Source of the DNA: Chondromyces crocatus
GTDB lineage: Bacteria; Myxococcota_A; Polyangia; Polyangiales; Polyangiaceae
Assembly: GCF_001189295.1 (NCBI RefSeq)
Contig: NZ_CP012159.1
Location: 11,241,856-11,305,855, forward strand
Length of the DNA: 64,000 nt
Direction of reading: 5' to 3'
This document shows, in pieces, positions 17,943 through 27,263 of this stretch. The notes below the pieces were generated by a model. The model was not told the DNA's origin, did not search any database, and saw nothing but the letters and a program-made list of their open reading frames with translations. The translations under genes were made by a program, and so were the position numbers. Every line of letters begins with the position of its first letter. Position 1 is the stretch's first letter.

Positions 17943-17957
17943 TTGACAAGCTGTCAA
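17943..17957. promoter_or_regulatory. Palindrome TTGACA-N3-TGTCAA in divergent promoter region
   Basis: A perfect 6-bp inverted repeat, TTGACA AGC TGTCAA, lies between the divergent ARH gene (start 17838) and the chemoreceptor gene (start 18087). Its symmetry and position suit a dimeric regulator site; the left arm also equals a sigma70 -35 hexamer. A TATACT sequence at 18021-18026 could be the -10 of the chemoreceptor promoter. Operator function is inferred. Confidence 0.4.
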
Positions 17958-18086
17958 GGACACCACGACGCGCATGACAGCGCGGCATCGAATGGATGTC
18001 GGCGCCTCGAATCGGTCGTCTATACTACGTCCGGCTCGACGGTCGCCTGCTCCCACCACCAGCTTCGCGACGCACAGCCTCACCCC

Positions 18087-19823
18087 ATGTCCAAGCCAGC
18101 CGCCCCGCAGACCGACATCCGCGCGGTGCTCAACCGCACCGTCTTGATCCCGACCCTCCTGATGGGCGCTGTCGGAGCGCTGATGTTCTGGCAGATCAAC
18201 CGCCTGGTCGAGCTGGCACGGTGGGTCGACCACACCGACAAGGTCATCGCGCGAGCCGCGCTGGTCGAACGCTTGCTCGCGGACAAGGAGACGGGCGTGC
18301 GTGGTTACGTCGCCACCCGAGACGCCCTGTTCCTCGAGCCCTATGACGCGGCCTCGATCAGCTTCGATTCGGTCGTCAGCGAGCTGGAGGACACCGTGGC
18401 CGACAATCCGGCCCAGGCCCGTCGGGTGATCAGCCTGCGTGACGCCCACGCAGCATGGCAGCAGGAGTCGGCGCGTCCGATCATCGAGCGACAGAAGCGC
18501 GGCGAGCCCATCGACATCGAGCTTCACCGGACCGGCAAAGAGCAGATGGACCGCATGCGCGCGCTGATCGGCGACTTCACCCGGGTCGAGACCGAGCTCC
18601 GCGACTCACGCACGGAGGCCGCCGGGGGCGCGTCGAGCACCCTGCTCTGGATCGGGGGCGGCATGCTCCTCGGCATCGCCGCGTTCATTGGACTCTTCAC
18701 GCGGCGCCAGCTCTTTGCGGTGTCGCGCACCTACGGCCAGGCGCTCGCGGACTCCGAGCAGCGGGCGAGAGCGCTGGAGGACTCGGAGAAAGCGCTGGCC
18801 ATCCGCGCAGAGAAGGAAGCCAGCGCGCGCCAGGAGCTCGCGGCCACCGTCGGCCACTACGGCGCCTTCATCGGCCGGCTCGCGCGCGGCGAGTTCTCGG
18901 CGACCGTGGAGCCCACGGGGAGTACCGAGATGCGTCAGCTCGGTGATGATCTCGGCGCGATGGGCCACGCCCTGCGCACGATGACCCTCCGGATCAACGA
19001 GGCCGTCGTGGCGCTGAGCAGCGCGACGAGCGAGATCCTCGCGGTCACCCAGGAGCAGACGGCGGTGACGATGCAGACCGCGTCGGCGGTGACCAAGACG
19101 GTGGTCACCGTCGAAGAGGTCACCCAGACCGCGCAGCAGGTGGCCGACCGCGCCAAGGCCGTCGCGCTCGCGTCGCAGCGCAGCCTGGAGGTCTCCACCT
19201 CCGGGCAGCGAGCCGTGGAGCGGAGCGTCAGCTCCATGGATCAAGTGAACACCCAGGTCACCTCGATCTCGGAGCGCATCCTCGTGCTGTCCGACCAGGC
19301 ACAGGCCGTCGGGCAGATCATCACCACCGTCAACGAACTGGCCGAGCAATCGAACCTGCTCGCCCTCAACGCCTCCATCGAAGCCGCGCGCGCCGGCGAG
19401 CACGGACGCAGCTTCGCGGTCGTCGCGCAGGAGGTGCGCCGCCTGGCCGAGCAGTCCAAGGACGCCACGAGCAAGGTGCGCAGCATCCTCGGCGAGATCC
19501 AGCGCTCCACGAACGCCGCGGTCCTCGCCACCGAGGAGGGGACGAAGACCGTGGCCTCGGCGGTGCAAGCCGCACGCACCGCGGGTGACCGCATCAAACA
19601 GCTCGCCGAGACCATCGCCCTGGCCTCCCATGCCGCGGCGCAGATCGTGGCCGCCGCCGAGGATCAGACGGTGGTCATCGGCCAGACCTCCCAGGCCATC
19701 CGCGCCATCGAGCAGGCCAGCACGCAGACCGTCGAGGGGACGCGCCAGTCCGAGCGCGCGGCGCGCGACATCGGCGCCCTGGCCACCCGGCTGGGCGATG
19801 CCGCCGCGCAGTACCGCACCTGA
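18087..19823 (+). CDS. Methyl-accepting chemotaxis protein with CHASE3-like sensor
   Basis: This 578-residue transmembrane chemoreceptor has transmembrane helix 1 at about residues 17-37, then an all-helical periplasmic domain with [25 protein letters not shown] near residues 65-90, the hallmark of CHASE3-type sensors. Transmembrane helix 2 is near residues 180-200 ([20 protein letters not shown]), followed by a coiled-coil and HAMP-like region ([21 protein letters not shown]). The signalling domain hairpin ([25 protein letters not shown], then [15 protein letters not shown]) sits near residues 410-455. It should control a CheA kinase. There is no che gene cluster here, so it is an orphan receptor. 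No C-terminal CheR tether is seen. Confidence 0.93.
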   Translation: MSKPAAPQTDIRAVLNRTVLIPTLLMGAVGALMFWQINRLVELARWVDHTDKVIARAALVERLLADKETGVRGYVATRDALFLEPYDAASISFDSVVSELEDTVADNPAQARRVISLRDAHAAWQQESARPIIERQKRGEPIDIELHRTGKEQMDRMRALIGDFTRVETELRDSRTEAAGGASSTLLWIGGGMLLGIAAFIGLFTRRQLFAVSRTYGQALADSEQRARALEDSEKALAIRAEKEASARQELAATVGHYGAFIGRLARGEFSATVEPTGSTEMRQLGDDLGAMGHALRTMTLRINEAVVALSSATSEILAVTQEQTAVTMQTASAVTKTVVTVEEVTQTAQQVADRAKAVALASQRSLEVSTSGQRAVERSVSSMDQVNTQVTSISERILVLSDQAQAVGQIITTVNELAEQSNLLALNASIEAARAGEHGRSFAVVAQEVRRLAEQSKDATSKVRSILGEIQRSTNAAVLATEEGTKTVASAVQAARTAGDRIKQLAETIALASHAAAQIVAAAEDQTVVIGQTSQAIRAIEQASTQTVEGTRQSERAARDIGALATRLGDAAAQYRT

Positions 19824-19840
19824 TCTCTTCTCCGTGGGGC

Positions 19841-20407
19841 TCAGAGGATCAGGATGAGATCCATCTCGCTGCTCTCGGGGCGCCCTCCCCCGGTGACCAC
19901 ATGGGGCTCGTTGGCTGGCGCCAGCAGCAGCGCGCGCGTTCGAGAAGGGAGCAGCTCGACGTCCTGCTCGATCCCGTGCAGCGGATCGTGCCGCTGCAGC
20001 TCGACGCAGTGAGCGATCCCCTCGCGGATCGCGGCGAAGATCCCGCCCGCGCCGAGACCATCGGCCGCGCACGCGCTCAGCAGATGGTCCTCGATGCACG
20101 CCGAGCAGGGCGCGACCTCGGACGCGACGCGCACGATGAGCCGCGCCCCGGCGTTCGGGAGCAGATGAATCTTGAGCGGGATGGCCAGCGCAGAGTCACG
20201 CCCCACGGGGACGCTGATCAGGACCTTGTCGCCGTTGCGCACGACCAGCGTGCGCCGCGCACCTTCACTCGAAGGGATGGCCTCCGGGCTCGCAGGCTGC
20301 CCTTCGAAGTTCACCGCCTCCGGCGCCGCTCTGTCCATGAGGATCCAGAGGCGGTCGTCTTCCCTAGATGGATCGTCGGATGCTCTGTGCTGCGAGCCTC
20401 TGCCCAT
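19841..20407 (-). CDS. Hypothetical protein
   Basis: This 188-residue protein has no recognised domain. The start at 20407 is supported by GGAGG four bases upstream on the minus strand. The middle (RTLVVRNGDKVLISVPVGRDSALAIPLKIHLLPNAGARLIVRVASE) predicts beta strands, followed by CSACIEDHLLSACA with three close cysteines. It has no signal peptide or membrane segment. It lies 17 bases from the end of the convergent chemoreceptor gene and about 100 bases after the carboxypeptidase-like gene on the same strand. Confidence 0.6.
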   Translation of the reverse strand: MGRGSQHRASDDPSREDDRLWILMDRAAPEAVNFEGQPASPEAIPSSEGARRTLVVRNGDKVLISVPVGRDSALAIPLKIHLLPNAGARLIVRVASEVAPCSACIEDHLLSACAADGLGAGGIFAAIREGIAHCVELQRHDPLHGIEQDVELLPSRTRALLLAPANEPHVVTGGGRPESSEMDLILIL

Positions 20408-20437
20408 TGGACCTCCGAGGGATGATCAAAGAATAAC

Positions 20438-20447
20438 CCTCCGGAGG
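20438..20447 (-). other. CCTCCGGAGG palindrome between two minus-strand genes
   Basis: A perfect 10-bp palindrome is followed on the minus strand by GTTATTCTTT. It lies between the stop of the carboxypeptidase-like gene (20509) and the start of the hypothetical gene (20407). It could be a weak terminator stem or part of a promoter (TATTCT resembles a -10 box). The role is undecided. Confidence 0.3.
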
Positions 20448-20508
20448 CTCGCGCGCTGGCCAGGAAGGCCAGACAATGTCAGCGAGGTAGGATACCCGGC
20501 GCGACGGC

Positions 20509-21519
20509 TCAGTGCGCGTGATCGCCGCAGCTCTCGCCCTCGTACTCCCGCTCGAGCTGCTCGACCAGGGCAGCATCGAAGGGTACCGCCTGCGCCGCGC
20601 CGTCCGCAGACCCCAGGGACTGGGCGAACTCCGCGGATTCCTCCGAATCCGAGAGCGCGTCGATCGCGGCGCCTTCTGCCGTGTCCGGTCCGAGCAGACC
20701 CGGATTGCAGGTTGCGCCCTTGGCGAACCCGTTGGCCGGCGACTTCTTCATGCGCGCCTCCGTCTGCGGCCCCCACACGCCGTCGGCGTCGATCTTGTCG
20801 CTCGCGTTGTTGCGGTTCCACAGCCGCTGGAAGGCCTTCACGCCCAGGCTCTTGTAGCTGACGGCGCCTGGACCGGCGTAGTCGTAGTGGACGGGATCAC
20901 TCGACCCGAGCCACTTGAACCCCCGGTTCTGGAGCGCCGTCTTCCACGACGAGTACTGGTTGATGTCGATCGCCAGACCCGACTCGTGGTTGCTCGCGCC
21001 CGGCTTGGCTGCGAGCGAGATGTTGCAACGACCCGTCTGGTACCAGCGGTACAGCATGTACTGGGCGGCCGACGTCCGGAGCATCGAGTTGACCGTCATC
21101 GTCTTGCTCGGGTTGGCGTCGAGCGCCGCGACCAGCTTGTCGCGCGCCGGCTTCTCCATGTAACGGAACACGGCCGAGCCGAAGGTCACGTTGTTCCGCT
21201 TGGGAACGAGCACGTAGGCGTCGGGGTTCATGCAGCGGACCTCGTTGATGATCTGCTGCGAGAGCTTGTTGATCGCCGAGGTCGAGCAGCCCGAGGCCGT
21301 GGCCTGAAGGACGGTGGGCCCCGAGACGGCATCCTCGCGCGTCTCCACCACCTCGGTCTCGTCGGCCCCCGGCTCGCCCGTCTCGCCGTCGACCTCTTCG
21401 CTCATCTCATCGCCGTCTTCGTCGATGGAAGCGATGCAACCGATGCCGCTGACGGGGGCCGCGAAGAGGAGCGAAAGGACGGCGAGGCGCCGAGCGAGGG
21501 GCGAGGAGAACGTGTGCAT
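20509..21519 (-). CDS. VanY/M15-type D,D-carboxypeptidase-like lipoprotein with PG-binding domain
   Basis: This 336-residue protein has a lipoprotein signal (SLLFAAPVSGIGC). After an acidic linker comes an M15-type zinc peptidase domain: SNHESGLAIDIN carries the SxHxxGxAxD zinc-ligand motif, and DPVHYDY carries the last His with Asp in the usual Glu position. It is followed by a peptidoglycan-binding repeat (VKAFQRLWN, DGVWGPQTEARM). Such proteins trim peptidoglycan stem peptides in the periplasm. The C-terminal 80 residues are acidic and without family. Start choice: ATG at 21519 opening the signal; the upstream extension looks non-coding and overlaps an inverted repeat. Confidence 0.87.
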   Translation of the reverse strand: MHTFSSPLARRLAVLSLLFAAPVSGIGCIASIDEDGDEMSEEVDGETGEPGADETEVVETREDAVSGPTVLQATASGCSTSAINKLSQQIINEVRCMNPDAYVLVPKRNNVTFGSAVFRYMEKPARDKLVAALDANPSKTMTVNSMLRTSAAQYMLYRWYQTGRCNISLAAKPGASNHESGLAIDINQYSSWKTALQNRGFKWLGSSDPVHYDYAGPGAVSYKSLGVKAFQRLWNRNNASDKIDADGVWGPQTEARMKKSPANGFAKGATCNPGLLGPDTAEGAAIDALSDSEESAEFAQSLGSADGAAQAVPFDAALVEQLEREYEGESCGDHAH

Positions 21520-21617
21520 GGTCGAGCATATTTGCACACGCCATGCCGACGCCGCATCCCTCGACGAGGGCGCGGGGACAGCCCTCGTCCCGTCGCGCTG
21601 TGCAGCCTTCCGCACGA

Positions 21618-21663
21618 CGGTTGTGCAGACCTCACCAGCGTTGTGCGAGGTTCTGCACAACCG
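21618..21663. promoter_or_regulatory. 12-bp perfect inverted repeat upstream of the carboxypeptidase-like gene
   Basis: The arms CGGTTGTGCAGA (21618-21629) and TCTGCACAACCG (21652-21663) are exact reverse complements separated by 22 bases. The spacer holds a third partial copy, GTTGTGCGAG. The element lies between the stop of the SDR gene (21688) and the start of the carboxypeptidase-like gene (21519), both on the minus strand. No T-run follows, so a regulator-binding site is preferred over a terminator; unproven. Confidence 0.5.
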
Positions 21664-21687
21664 CGCGTGGCGCCCGACCAGCGCCCC

Positions 21688-22521
21688 TCAGCTCCTCCCG
21701 TGGCGCACGCGGAACGCCTCCTTCGCGACGCGCCCCCGTGTCTCCATGAGGGGCACGAGCGCCCGACGGAGCGGTGGTAGCGCCGCGCCGAGACGCGCCA
21801 GGATCCCGGTCTGCACTGGAATCGTGCGCTCCCGGCGGCCATCCACGGCGCTCGCGACCACGAGTTCCGCCACCTGGTCCGCGGAGGACATCGGCTGCGC
21901 GAAGATGAGATCCGGCACGTGGTCCAGCTCCTGGAGAAGGAAACCCGTCTCCACCGGGCCGGGCGAGACCACCGCGAGGCGCACCCCCGTCCCCTCCAGC
22001 TCCTCGCGGAGCGCGAAGGTGAACGCGCGCAGCCCGAACTTCGACGCGGAGTAGGTCGCCTCGCCCGCGAGCGGGAACTGCCCCGCGATCGACGCCACCT
22101 GCACGATCGCCCCCCCGCGCGCGCGCAGCGCAGGCAGCGCGAGCCGGGTCAGCACCACCGGCGCCACCAGGTTGATCTGGAGCACGTTCGCGAGCGCCCG
22201 GTGGTCCTGATCCGCCAGCGGCCCCCGCGTGTTCGCCCCCGCGTTGTTCACCAGCACATCGATGCCCCCGAAGGCGGAGATCACGTCCTGGATCAGGCGC
22301 TCGCAGGCGTCGATGTCCGTCAGGTCCGCCGGGAAGGCGCGCGCATCCCCACCGCGGGCGCGGAGCTCCTCGACCAGCGCGTCGAGCCCCGCTGCACCGC
22401 GCGCGACCACGGCCACACGGGCCCCCTCTTCCACGAAGCGACGCGCCGACGCGGCCCCGATCCCTGCCGAGCTGGAGGCGCCGGTGACGATGACGACCTT
22501 GTTCGCGAACCTTCCCTGCAT
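21688..22521 (-). CDS. Short-chain dehydrogenase/reductase (SDR)
   Basis: This classical SDR of 277 residues has the cofactor motif TGASSSAGIGAASA near residue 13 (an extended TGxxxGIG with two extra small residues), the structural NNAG near residue 92, and the catalytic Ser (VASIAG), Tyr and Lys (YSASK) in correct spacing. NADP(H) use is plausible from the VARGAAG region after strand 2. The start at 22521 has GAGGAG directly upstream; an upstream in-frame extension is less likely. The substrate is unknown. It is divergent from the DUF922 gene with 75 bases between starts. Confidence 0.9.
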   Translation of the reverse strand: MQGRFANKVVIVTGASSSAGIGAASARRFVEEGARVAVVARGAAGLDALVEELRARGGDARAFPADLTDIDACERLIQDVISAFGGIDVLVNNAGANTRGPLADQDHRALANVLQINLVAPVVLTRLALPALRARGGAIVQVASIAGQFPLAGEATYSASKFGLRAFTFALREELEGTGVRLAVVSPGPVETGFLLQELDHVPDLIFAQPMSSADQVAELVVASAVDGRRERTIPVQTGILARLGAALPPLRRALVPLMETRGRVAKEAFRVRHGRS

Positions 22522-22596
22522 GACTCCTCGGAGGTCACGGAGCGAGTTCCGTGACCTGGCGGAGGTGTCTACCATTGCCGGACAGGAGGCGCTGGG

Positions 22597-23376
22597 GTGG
22601 CGAAGCGCGTCGACGGTCATTTCGAGGCACCAGCACGCGCGGGTTCAGCGCGCACCTCCCGGGCTGCCTGCAAGGTCCCGAGCGCGCATCAAGGGCCCCC
22701 TCCCCGTGCGCACGGGTCCACGCTCGCAGCGGCCCTCGGAGCTGTGCTCGCGCTCCCCGGCACCGGCTGCGGCGGACGAACGACACCTGCCAGCGCGAGC
22801 CCCTACGCCATCGACGTACGCTCTGCCCCCTGCCCGTCCGCGCTCTCGACCTCCTCGATCGCGGACGAGAAGCTCATCGTGCGCGCGCGGTGCCTGTTCT
22901 ACGAGGTCCGCGGCCACAGCGCCGATGCGCTGCGCCGCTCCCTGAACAGCGAGGGCCCCACCGACGAGACCGGCACCTACGACGCCTACACCAGCTTCGC
23001 CCTGCGCTACGGGTTCGACGAGAAGCGCGACGCTGCCGGCTGCAGGACCACCTCCGTCGTGGTGGAACTCCACCTCGCCCACATCCTGCCCGAGTGGCTC
23101 CAGGCGAAGACCGCCCCCCGCGCGCTCACCACCCGGTGGCTGCACTTCACCGAGCGGCTCGCGGCCCACGAACGCGGGCACGCCGACATCTCGATCGCCG
23201 CCGCCCGCGAGCTCACTCGTGACCTCGAAGGCCTCCCACCCCAGCCGACGTGCGGCACGCTGCGCTCCCTGGCGCACCGCCTGTTCGAGGAGGCCATCGG
23301 CCGGCTCGGGCACAGCCACCGGAGCTACGACTGGCGCACCCACCATGGCCGGCGCCAGGGCGTCCGGTTTCCCTGA
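22597..23376 (+). CDS. DUF922-like secreted Zn-dependent protease homologue
   Basis: A GTG start with ACAGGAGGC eight bases upstream gives 259 residues. A hydrophobic segment (STLAAALGAVLALPGTGCGG, residues 41-60) ending in a lipobox-like TGC follows an unusually long basic N-terminus, so a shorter lipoprotein form is possible, but no good internal start is seen. The C-terminal half carries WLHFTERLAAHERGHADIS, with the HExxH-like HERGH zinc motif, and ends SYDWRTHHGRRQG, consistent with DUF922 (predicted secreted Zn-dependent proteases). The substrate is unknown. Confidence 0.75.
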   Translation: MAKRVDGHFEAPARAGSARTSRAACKVPSAHQGPPPRAHGSTLAAALGAVLALPGTGCGGRTTPASASPYAIDVRSAPCPSALSTSSIADEKLIVRARCLFYEVRGHSADALRRSLNSEGPTDETGTYDAYTSFALRYGFDEKRDAAGCRTTSVVVELHLAHILPEWLQAKTAPRALTTRWLHFTERLAAHERGHADISIAAARELTRDLEGLPPQPTCGTLRSLAHRLFEEAIGRLGHSHRSYDWRTHHGRRQGVRFP

Positions 23377-23564
23377 GTGGGCGCCCCGCGCACGAAGCGA
23401 GCCCCTCATGCACACGGCCGGTGACTTCGCCCGTTTCTCGATGCAACGACGTCAGGCCCGAAGCGGCGAGACATGCCAGATTTCCCGAGTGGATCGCGGG
23501 GTGGTGGGGCCCCGACGCGCTTGGCTCGGCGGGGCGGCGGGGGCGCGTGCCCCTGCCGTGTGAA
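23377..23564. other. Convergent intergenic region
   Basis: This 188-base space lies between the ends of the DUF922-like gene (+) and the repeat lipoprotein gene (-). Its only clear element is the 24-bp hairpin at 23535-23558, listed separately. Confidence 0.6.
23535..23558 (-). terminator. 24-bp hairpin behind a stop codon (copy 1 of 2)
   Basis: Read on the minus strand, this is CGGCAGGGGC, loop ACGC, GCCCCCGCCG, a 10-bp stem with one mismatch. It starts 6 bases after the stop codon of the minus-strand lipoprotein gene. An identical 24-bp element lies at 42489-42512 in the same orientation relative to its upstream gene, and the first bases after the stop (TGATTC) are also shared. A transcript-end function is inferred; there is no U-tract. 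Confidence 0.5.
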
Positions 23565-25250
23565 TCAGCGCGCCAGCTTGGCCATGAAGAGCGTCGCGCT
23601 CTGCTCGGACGACGACAGCGAACCCGTGCCCAGATCGAACCCGGAGCCCAGGGTGATGCCGACGATGGCCAGGTTGCCCCTCGGGTCCAGGGACATGTCG
23701 AACAACCCATCGGACTGGGGCGTCCCCACGGCACGGCTCGCGAGGTGGTTCCCCTCCGCATCGAACTTGACGATGAAGAAATCGACGTCGCTGTTTCCGA
23801 CGCCGCCCGTGACCTCGAACGTCTGTTCCCCGAAGACGAGCCGCTGGTTGAAGTAGCCACCCACGTAGGACTCACCTTGCTCGTTGACCCGGACGACCGC
23901 GAGGTTGGCGTTCGAGCGCTCCTCGCCGAACGCCGTGCTGAACCGGTGCGCCCCTTCCTTCGTGTACGACGCCAGGACGAACTGGTTGCCATCCGTCACG
24001 CCGATGGGCCCGCCTCCGAAATCGGTGACCCCCTGGACTCGACTGATCATCGTCATCTCGTCCTCGGGACCGATGGAGACGTCGAAGCCTCGATCGCTGT
24101 CCACCCCGCCGAACCGCTTCGCGTCGAGGGTGCTCCCGTCCGCCCCGATCCGCGCCGTGACGATGTCGGTGCTGCCGGCGGCGTTGAGCAGCCCGGCGCC
24201 CACGTTGACCGACTCGGAGAAGTCACCGACGATCGCGGCGCCCCCGCTGCTGTCCACCGCCAACCCCGACATGAAGTGGTAGCTGTTCGTGGTGGAAAAG
24301 TAGTTCCTCAGGTAGGTCACGGACAGCGCGCCCGGGCTGAGCTTCGCGAAGAAGGTGTCCGTGTTCCCCGTCGAGGTCCGCGTGATGTTGCCCATGCTGA
24401 GCTGCCCCCCGAAGGTGCCCAGGAGCAGCACGTTCTCGTTGGCATCCAGGCCGATCTTGGAGATCTGCTCGCTGCCGGTCCCGCCAAAGAACCTGCACCA
24501 CTCGGCGCTCCCGTCGTCACCCGAGAGACTGGCCACGAACATGTCGTTGCTCCCCTGGATGCTGTCGCTCTGGAAGCTCTCGAGCTCGAAGTGACCGTAG
24601 TAGGGGCCGGCCACGAGGATCGAACCGCCGGGCGCGATGGTGACGTCGGCGACGGTGTACGAGTTGAAAGTCCCGAGGGAGCGAGCCCAGATCGTCGTGC
24701 CGTCGGGATCGAACTTCGCAATGAACCAGCTCGAGGGGTTCGCCACCGGGGGCGGCTCGACGACGTGGCCGTCCCCCAGATCGAACGTCCCGCTGAACCG
24801 ACCCACCACCAGGATGTTGCCGTCCGCGTCCGTGGCCACCTGCGGCACCGAGAGCACCGGCATCTCGAACGAGCGCGCCCAGAGGGTGGTCAGCGGGCAA
24901 GCCGCCGCCGTCCCATCGCAGTCCTCGTCCGCCGGCGTGGCGCAGTCGTCGGTGGGCAAGGGCAACGTCTCGCCCTCGCAAGGCCCGTAGTCGAGGCCGT
25001 CGTCGTTGCACACCCGCGTCCCCGCGGCGCAGATGCCCACCCCCTCCGTGCCGTCCGGCCCGGAGTAACACGCCGCCACGGTGCCCGGCTCGCAGGCCGT
25101 CGACGAAGAGCTGGAGCTGATGCCCCCCGCCTGGCCGCCGAAATCGCGGTCCACCTGCGCGCAGGACGCGAACGAAACGGCGAGGGGGAACAGCAGCGCG
25201 CCGGCGGCGAGGACGCGGGTGAAGGGGTGCAGGAAGAAAGCTTGTTTCAT
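23565..25250 (-). CDS. Lipoprotein with beta-propeller-type repeats
   Basis: This 561-residue protein starts with a lipoprotein signal (LLFPLAVSFASC). Residues 45-120 form a Cys-rich head of the type CEPGTVAACYSGPDGTEGVGICAAGTRVC with CATPADEDCDG, a known myxobacterial motif series. The rest is about nine repeats resembling SBBP blades: TDADGNILVVGRFSGTFDLG, IAPGGSILVAGPYYG, LDANENVLLLGTFGGQLSMG and VDSSGGAAIVGDFS. Each blade ends with WFIAKFDPDG-like words. It is a surface or periplasmic protein, probably for binding rather than catalysis. It is divergent from the 631-residue PDZ protein across 52 bases. Confidence 0.83.
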   Translation of the reverse strand: MKQAFFLHPFTRVLAAGALLFPLAVSFASCAQVDRDFGGQAGGISSSSSSTACEPGTVAACYSGPDGTEGVGICAAGTRVCNDDGLDYGPCEGETLPLPTDDCATPADEDCDGTAAACPLTTLWARSFEMPVLSVPQVATDADGNILVVGRFSGTFDLGDGHVVEPPPVANPSSWFIAKFDPDGTTIWARSLGTFNSYTVADVTIAPGGSILVAGPYYGHFELESFQSDSIQGSNDMFVASLSGDDGSAEWCRFFGGTGSEQISKIGLDANENVLLLGTFGGQLSMGNITRTSTGNTDTFFAKLSPGALSVTYLRNYFSTTNSYHFMSGLAVDSSGGAAIVGDFSESVNVGAGLLNAAGSTDIVTARIGADGSTLDAKRFGGVDSDRGFDVSIGPEDEMTMISRVQGVTDFGGGPIGVTDGNQFVLASYTKEGAHRFSTAFGEERSNANLAVVRVNEQGESYVGGYFNQRLVFGEQTFEVTGGVGNSDVDFFIVKFDAEGNHLASRAVGTPQSDGLFDMSLDPRGNLAIVGITLGSGFDLGTGSLSSSEQSATLFMAKLAR

Positions 25251-25302
25251 GGTCGGCCCACCGAAGGATCGCACACTTTGACGCCTCGCGTACCCTGCTC
25301 GC

Positions 25303-27198
25303 ATGTCTTCGCCCAGCCGAGCCAAGCGTCCCGTCGTCCTCGTGCTCCTCGTCGGTCTCGTGGCGTTGTTGCTCGTGCAGTTCCAGAGGTCGGCTTCGAC
25401 CCCTGAAGGCACCCCTCCCCAGGCGTCCTCCCACCCCTCCTCTCGCCCCCGCGCCCCGCGCCTCGTCGCGCCCGAGCGTCGCGGCCCACTGCGCCTGCCT
25501 CCTGGCGAGATCACCACCGACGCGGCGAAGACCGCTGGCAGCTTCTCGGGACGCGTCGTTTCTTCGCAAGGCGTGATCCCCATCGCGGGGGCGACCCTCA
25601 CCTTCGAGCACCAAGGTGACGCGCTCACCCTCCGATCCGGTGCCGACGGGACCTTCTCCCTCGAACCCCCGGAACCCGGCGTCTACGCCCTGGCGCTGGT
25701 CAGCGCCGAAGGATTCCACCCCTTCGCCCCTGCATGGGGCGAGAGCCCCATCACGCTGGTGGCACGCCCTGGCGAGGCCGTTCGCGGGCTGACGATCACC
25801 CTCGACCCCGCCATCACGTACGCCGGCGTGGTGCTCACCCCTGCTGGAGAGCCCGCAAAAGGCGCCGACGTGCGCATCCTCGACGCGCCAGGCGAGGCAC
25901 GCGAACAGCGGTTCGTGACCGACGACCAGGGCGCCTTCTCGTTCACCGCCCCCGAGGACGCGCTGCTGGAAGCGAGCCATCCGGATCACGCCCCGGGCCG
26001 CGCCCGTCTGGAGCTGCGCGCCCAGACGAGCCGCCGCCTGGTGCTGCGCCTGCGCCCCAGGACGGAGGCACAGGCTCCCGAGACGATCGGTGGGCGCGTC
26101 GTCGACGCCGCCGGCACCCCGGTGGTCGGCGCCACGGTGAGCGCCAGGTGGCACCAGGCCACCGTGACCCCGGACGGCGCGCTCCATCCCGGAGACACCG
26201 CCATCACCGACGAGCAAGGCACCTTCCTCCTCGACGGCCTGGACCCTGGCCAGTACCAGCTCACCGCCCGCGAAGGCGATCGCATGGCGCAGCCGACGCA
26301 GGTCGCGTCAGGGACCCGGGACGCGACGCTCCGCCTCGGAGGGACCGGGCGTATCCGCGGGGTGGTGCGCGCCCGGGACACCGGGAAACCCGTGACCGCG
26401 TTCTCGGTGGTCGCAGCACGCCACCTCGGACCCCTCGCGCGCTCGACGGCCGCAGCCGACTCGTTCTTCGATGCCTCGGGCGCGTACGAGATCCTCGACC
26501 TGCTGCCCGGAACCTACGCCGTGACCGCGACCGCAGCCGGACACGCTGCATCGGCGACGGCGACCGTCGACGTCACCGCGGGCAACGAGGTCTCGGTCGA
26601 TCTCACCCTCGGCCGCGGCGGGAGCCTGCACGGCGTCGTCGTCGAGGAGGGAAACGACAAGCCCATCGAAGGGGTACGGGTGAGCGCCGAGGAAAACCTG
26701 GGACCCGGTGCCGGTCCCGTTCCGATCATCTCGGACGCGATCACCGACGCCTCGGGACGGTTCTCGCTGCAAGGCCTCTCGGAGGGCCCCAGGTCCATCG
26801 TGGTCGTGGCGAGCAAGCATCACGGCCGCATCGTCTCGGGCCTCCAGATCGCCGAAGGGCGAAACCTCGGCCCCATCACCATCGCCCTCACCGCGCTCCA
26901 AGAAGGGGAGGAGCCGCGCGTGGAGCTGACCGGCATCGGCGCCGTGCTGGCGGTGAAGGACGACGCGCTCGTCATCGTCGGCGAGGCGCTGCCCGGGGGT
27001 GGGGCCGCGGCGGCAGGCCTCGGCCCGGGAGACGCCATCGTCACCATCGACGGGGTCGGGGTCGTCGACCTGGGCTTCACCGGCTCCATCGAGCGCATCC
27101 GCGGGCCCGAGGGAAGCGTGACCGTGCTGACGGTACGCCGCGGCGGCGCAGGGACCCCCGTGGAGATGGCCGTGCGGCGCCTGCGCATCCGAAGCTGA
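25303..27198 (+). CDS. Envelope protein with carboxypeptidase-regulatory-like domains and PDZ
   Basis: This 631-residue protein has an N-terminal membrane anchor (residues 10-26, VVLVLLVGLVALLLVQF) and no lipobox. About five beta-sandwich units of carboxypeptidase-regulatory-like type follow, recognised by SGRVVSSQGVIPIAGATLTF, YAGVVLTPAGEPAKGADVRI, GGRVVDAAGTPVVGATVSA, IRGVVRARDTGKPVTAFSVV and LHGVVVEEGNDKPIEGVRVSA. The last 90 residues form a PDZ domain (AAAAGLGPGDAIVTIDGVGV). It is likely an inner-membrane-anchored periplasmic adhesion or scaffold protein. It is followed at 65 bases by an outer-membrane-like lipoprotein on the same strand. Confidence 0.82.
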   Translation: MSSPSRAKRPVVLVLLVGLVALLLVQFQRSASTPEGTPPQASSHPSSRPRAPRLVAPERRGPLRLPPGEITTDAAKTAGSFSGRVVSSQGVIPIAGATLTFEHQGDALTLRSGADGTFSLEPPEPGVYALALVSAEGFHPFAPAWGESPITLVARPGEAVRGLTITLDPAITYAGVVLTPAGEPAKGADVRILDAPGEAREQRFVTDDQGAFSFTAPEDALLEASHPDHAPGRARLELRAQTSRRLVLRLRPRTEAQAPETIGGRVVDAAGTPVVGATVSARWHQATVTPDGALHPGDTAITDEQGTFLLDGLDPGQYQLTAREGDRMAQPTQVASGTRDATLRLGGTGRIRGVVRARDTGKPVTAFSVVAARHLGPLARSTAAADSFFDASGAYEILDLLPGTYAVTATAAGHAASATATVDVTAGNEVSVDLTLGRGGSLHGVVVEEGNDKPIEGVRVSAEENLGPGAGPVPIISDAITDASGRFSLQGLSEGPRSIVVVASKHHGRIVSGLQIAEGRNLGPITIALTALQEGEEPRVELTGIGAVLAVKDDALVIVGEALPGGGAAAAGLGPGDAIVTIDGVGVVDLGFTGSIERIRGPEGSVTVLTVRRGGAGTPVEMAVRRLRIRS

Positions 27199-27263
27199 AG
27201 GTGGGTGCTCCCGCCCGCCGGGGTGCAGACGAACGACGGCCAGCGCGGGTAATCTCCCGCGCG

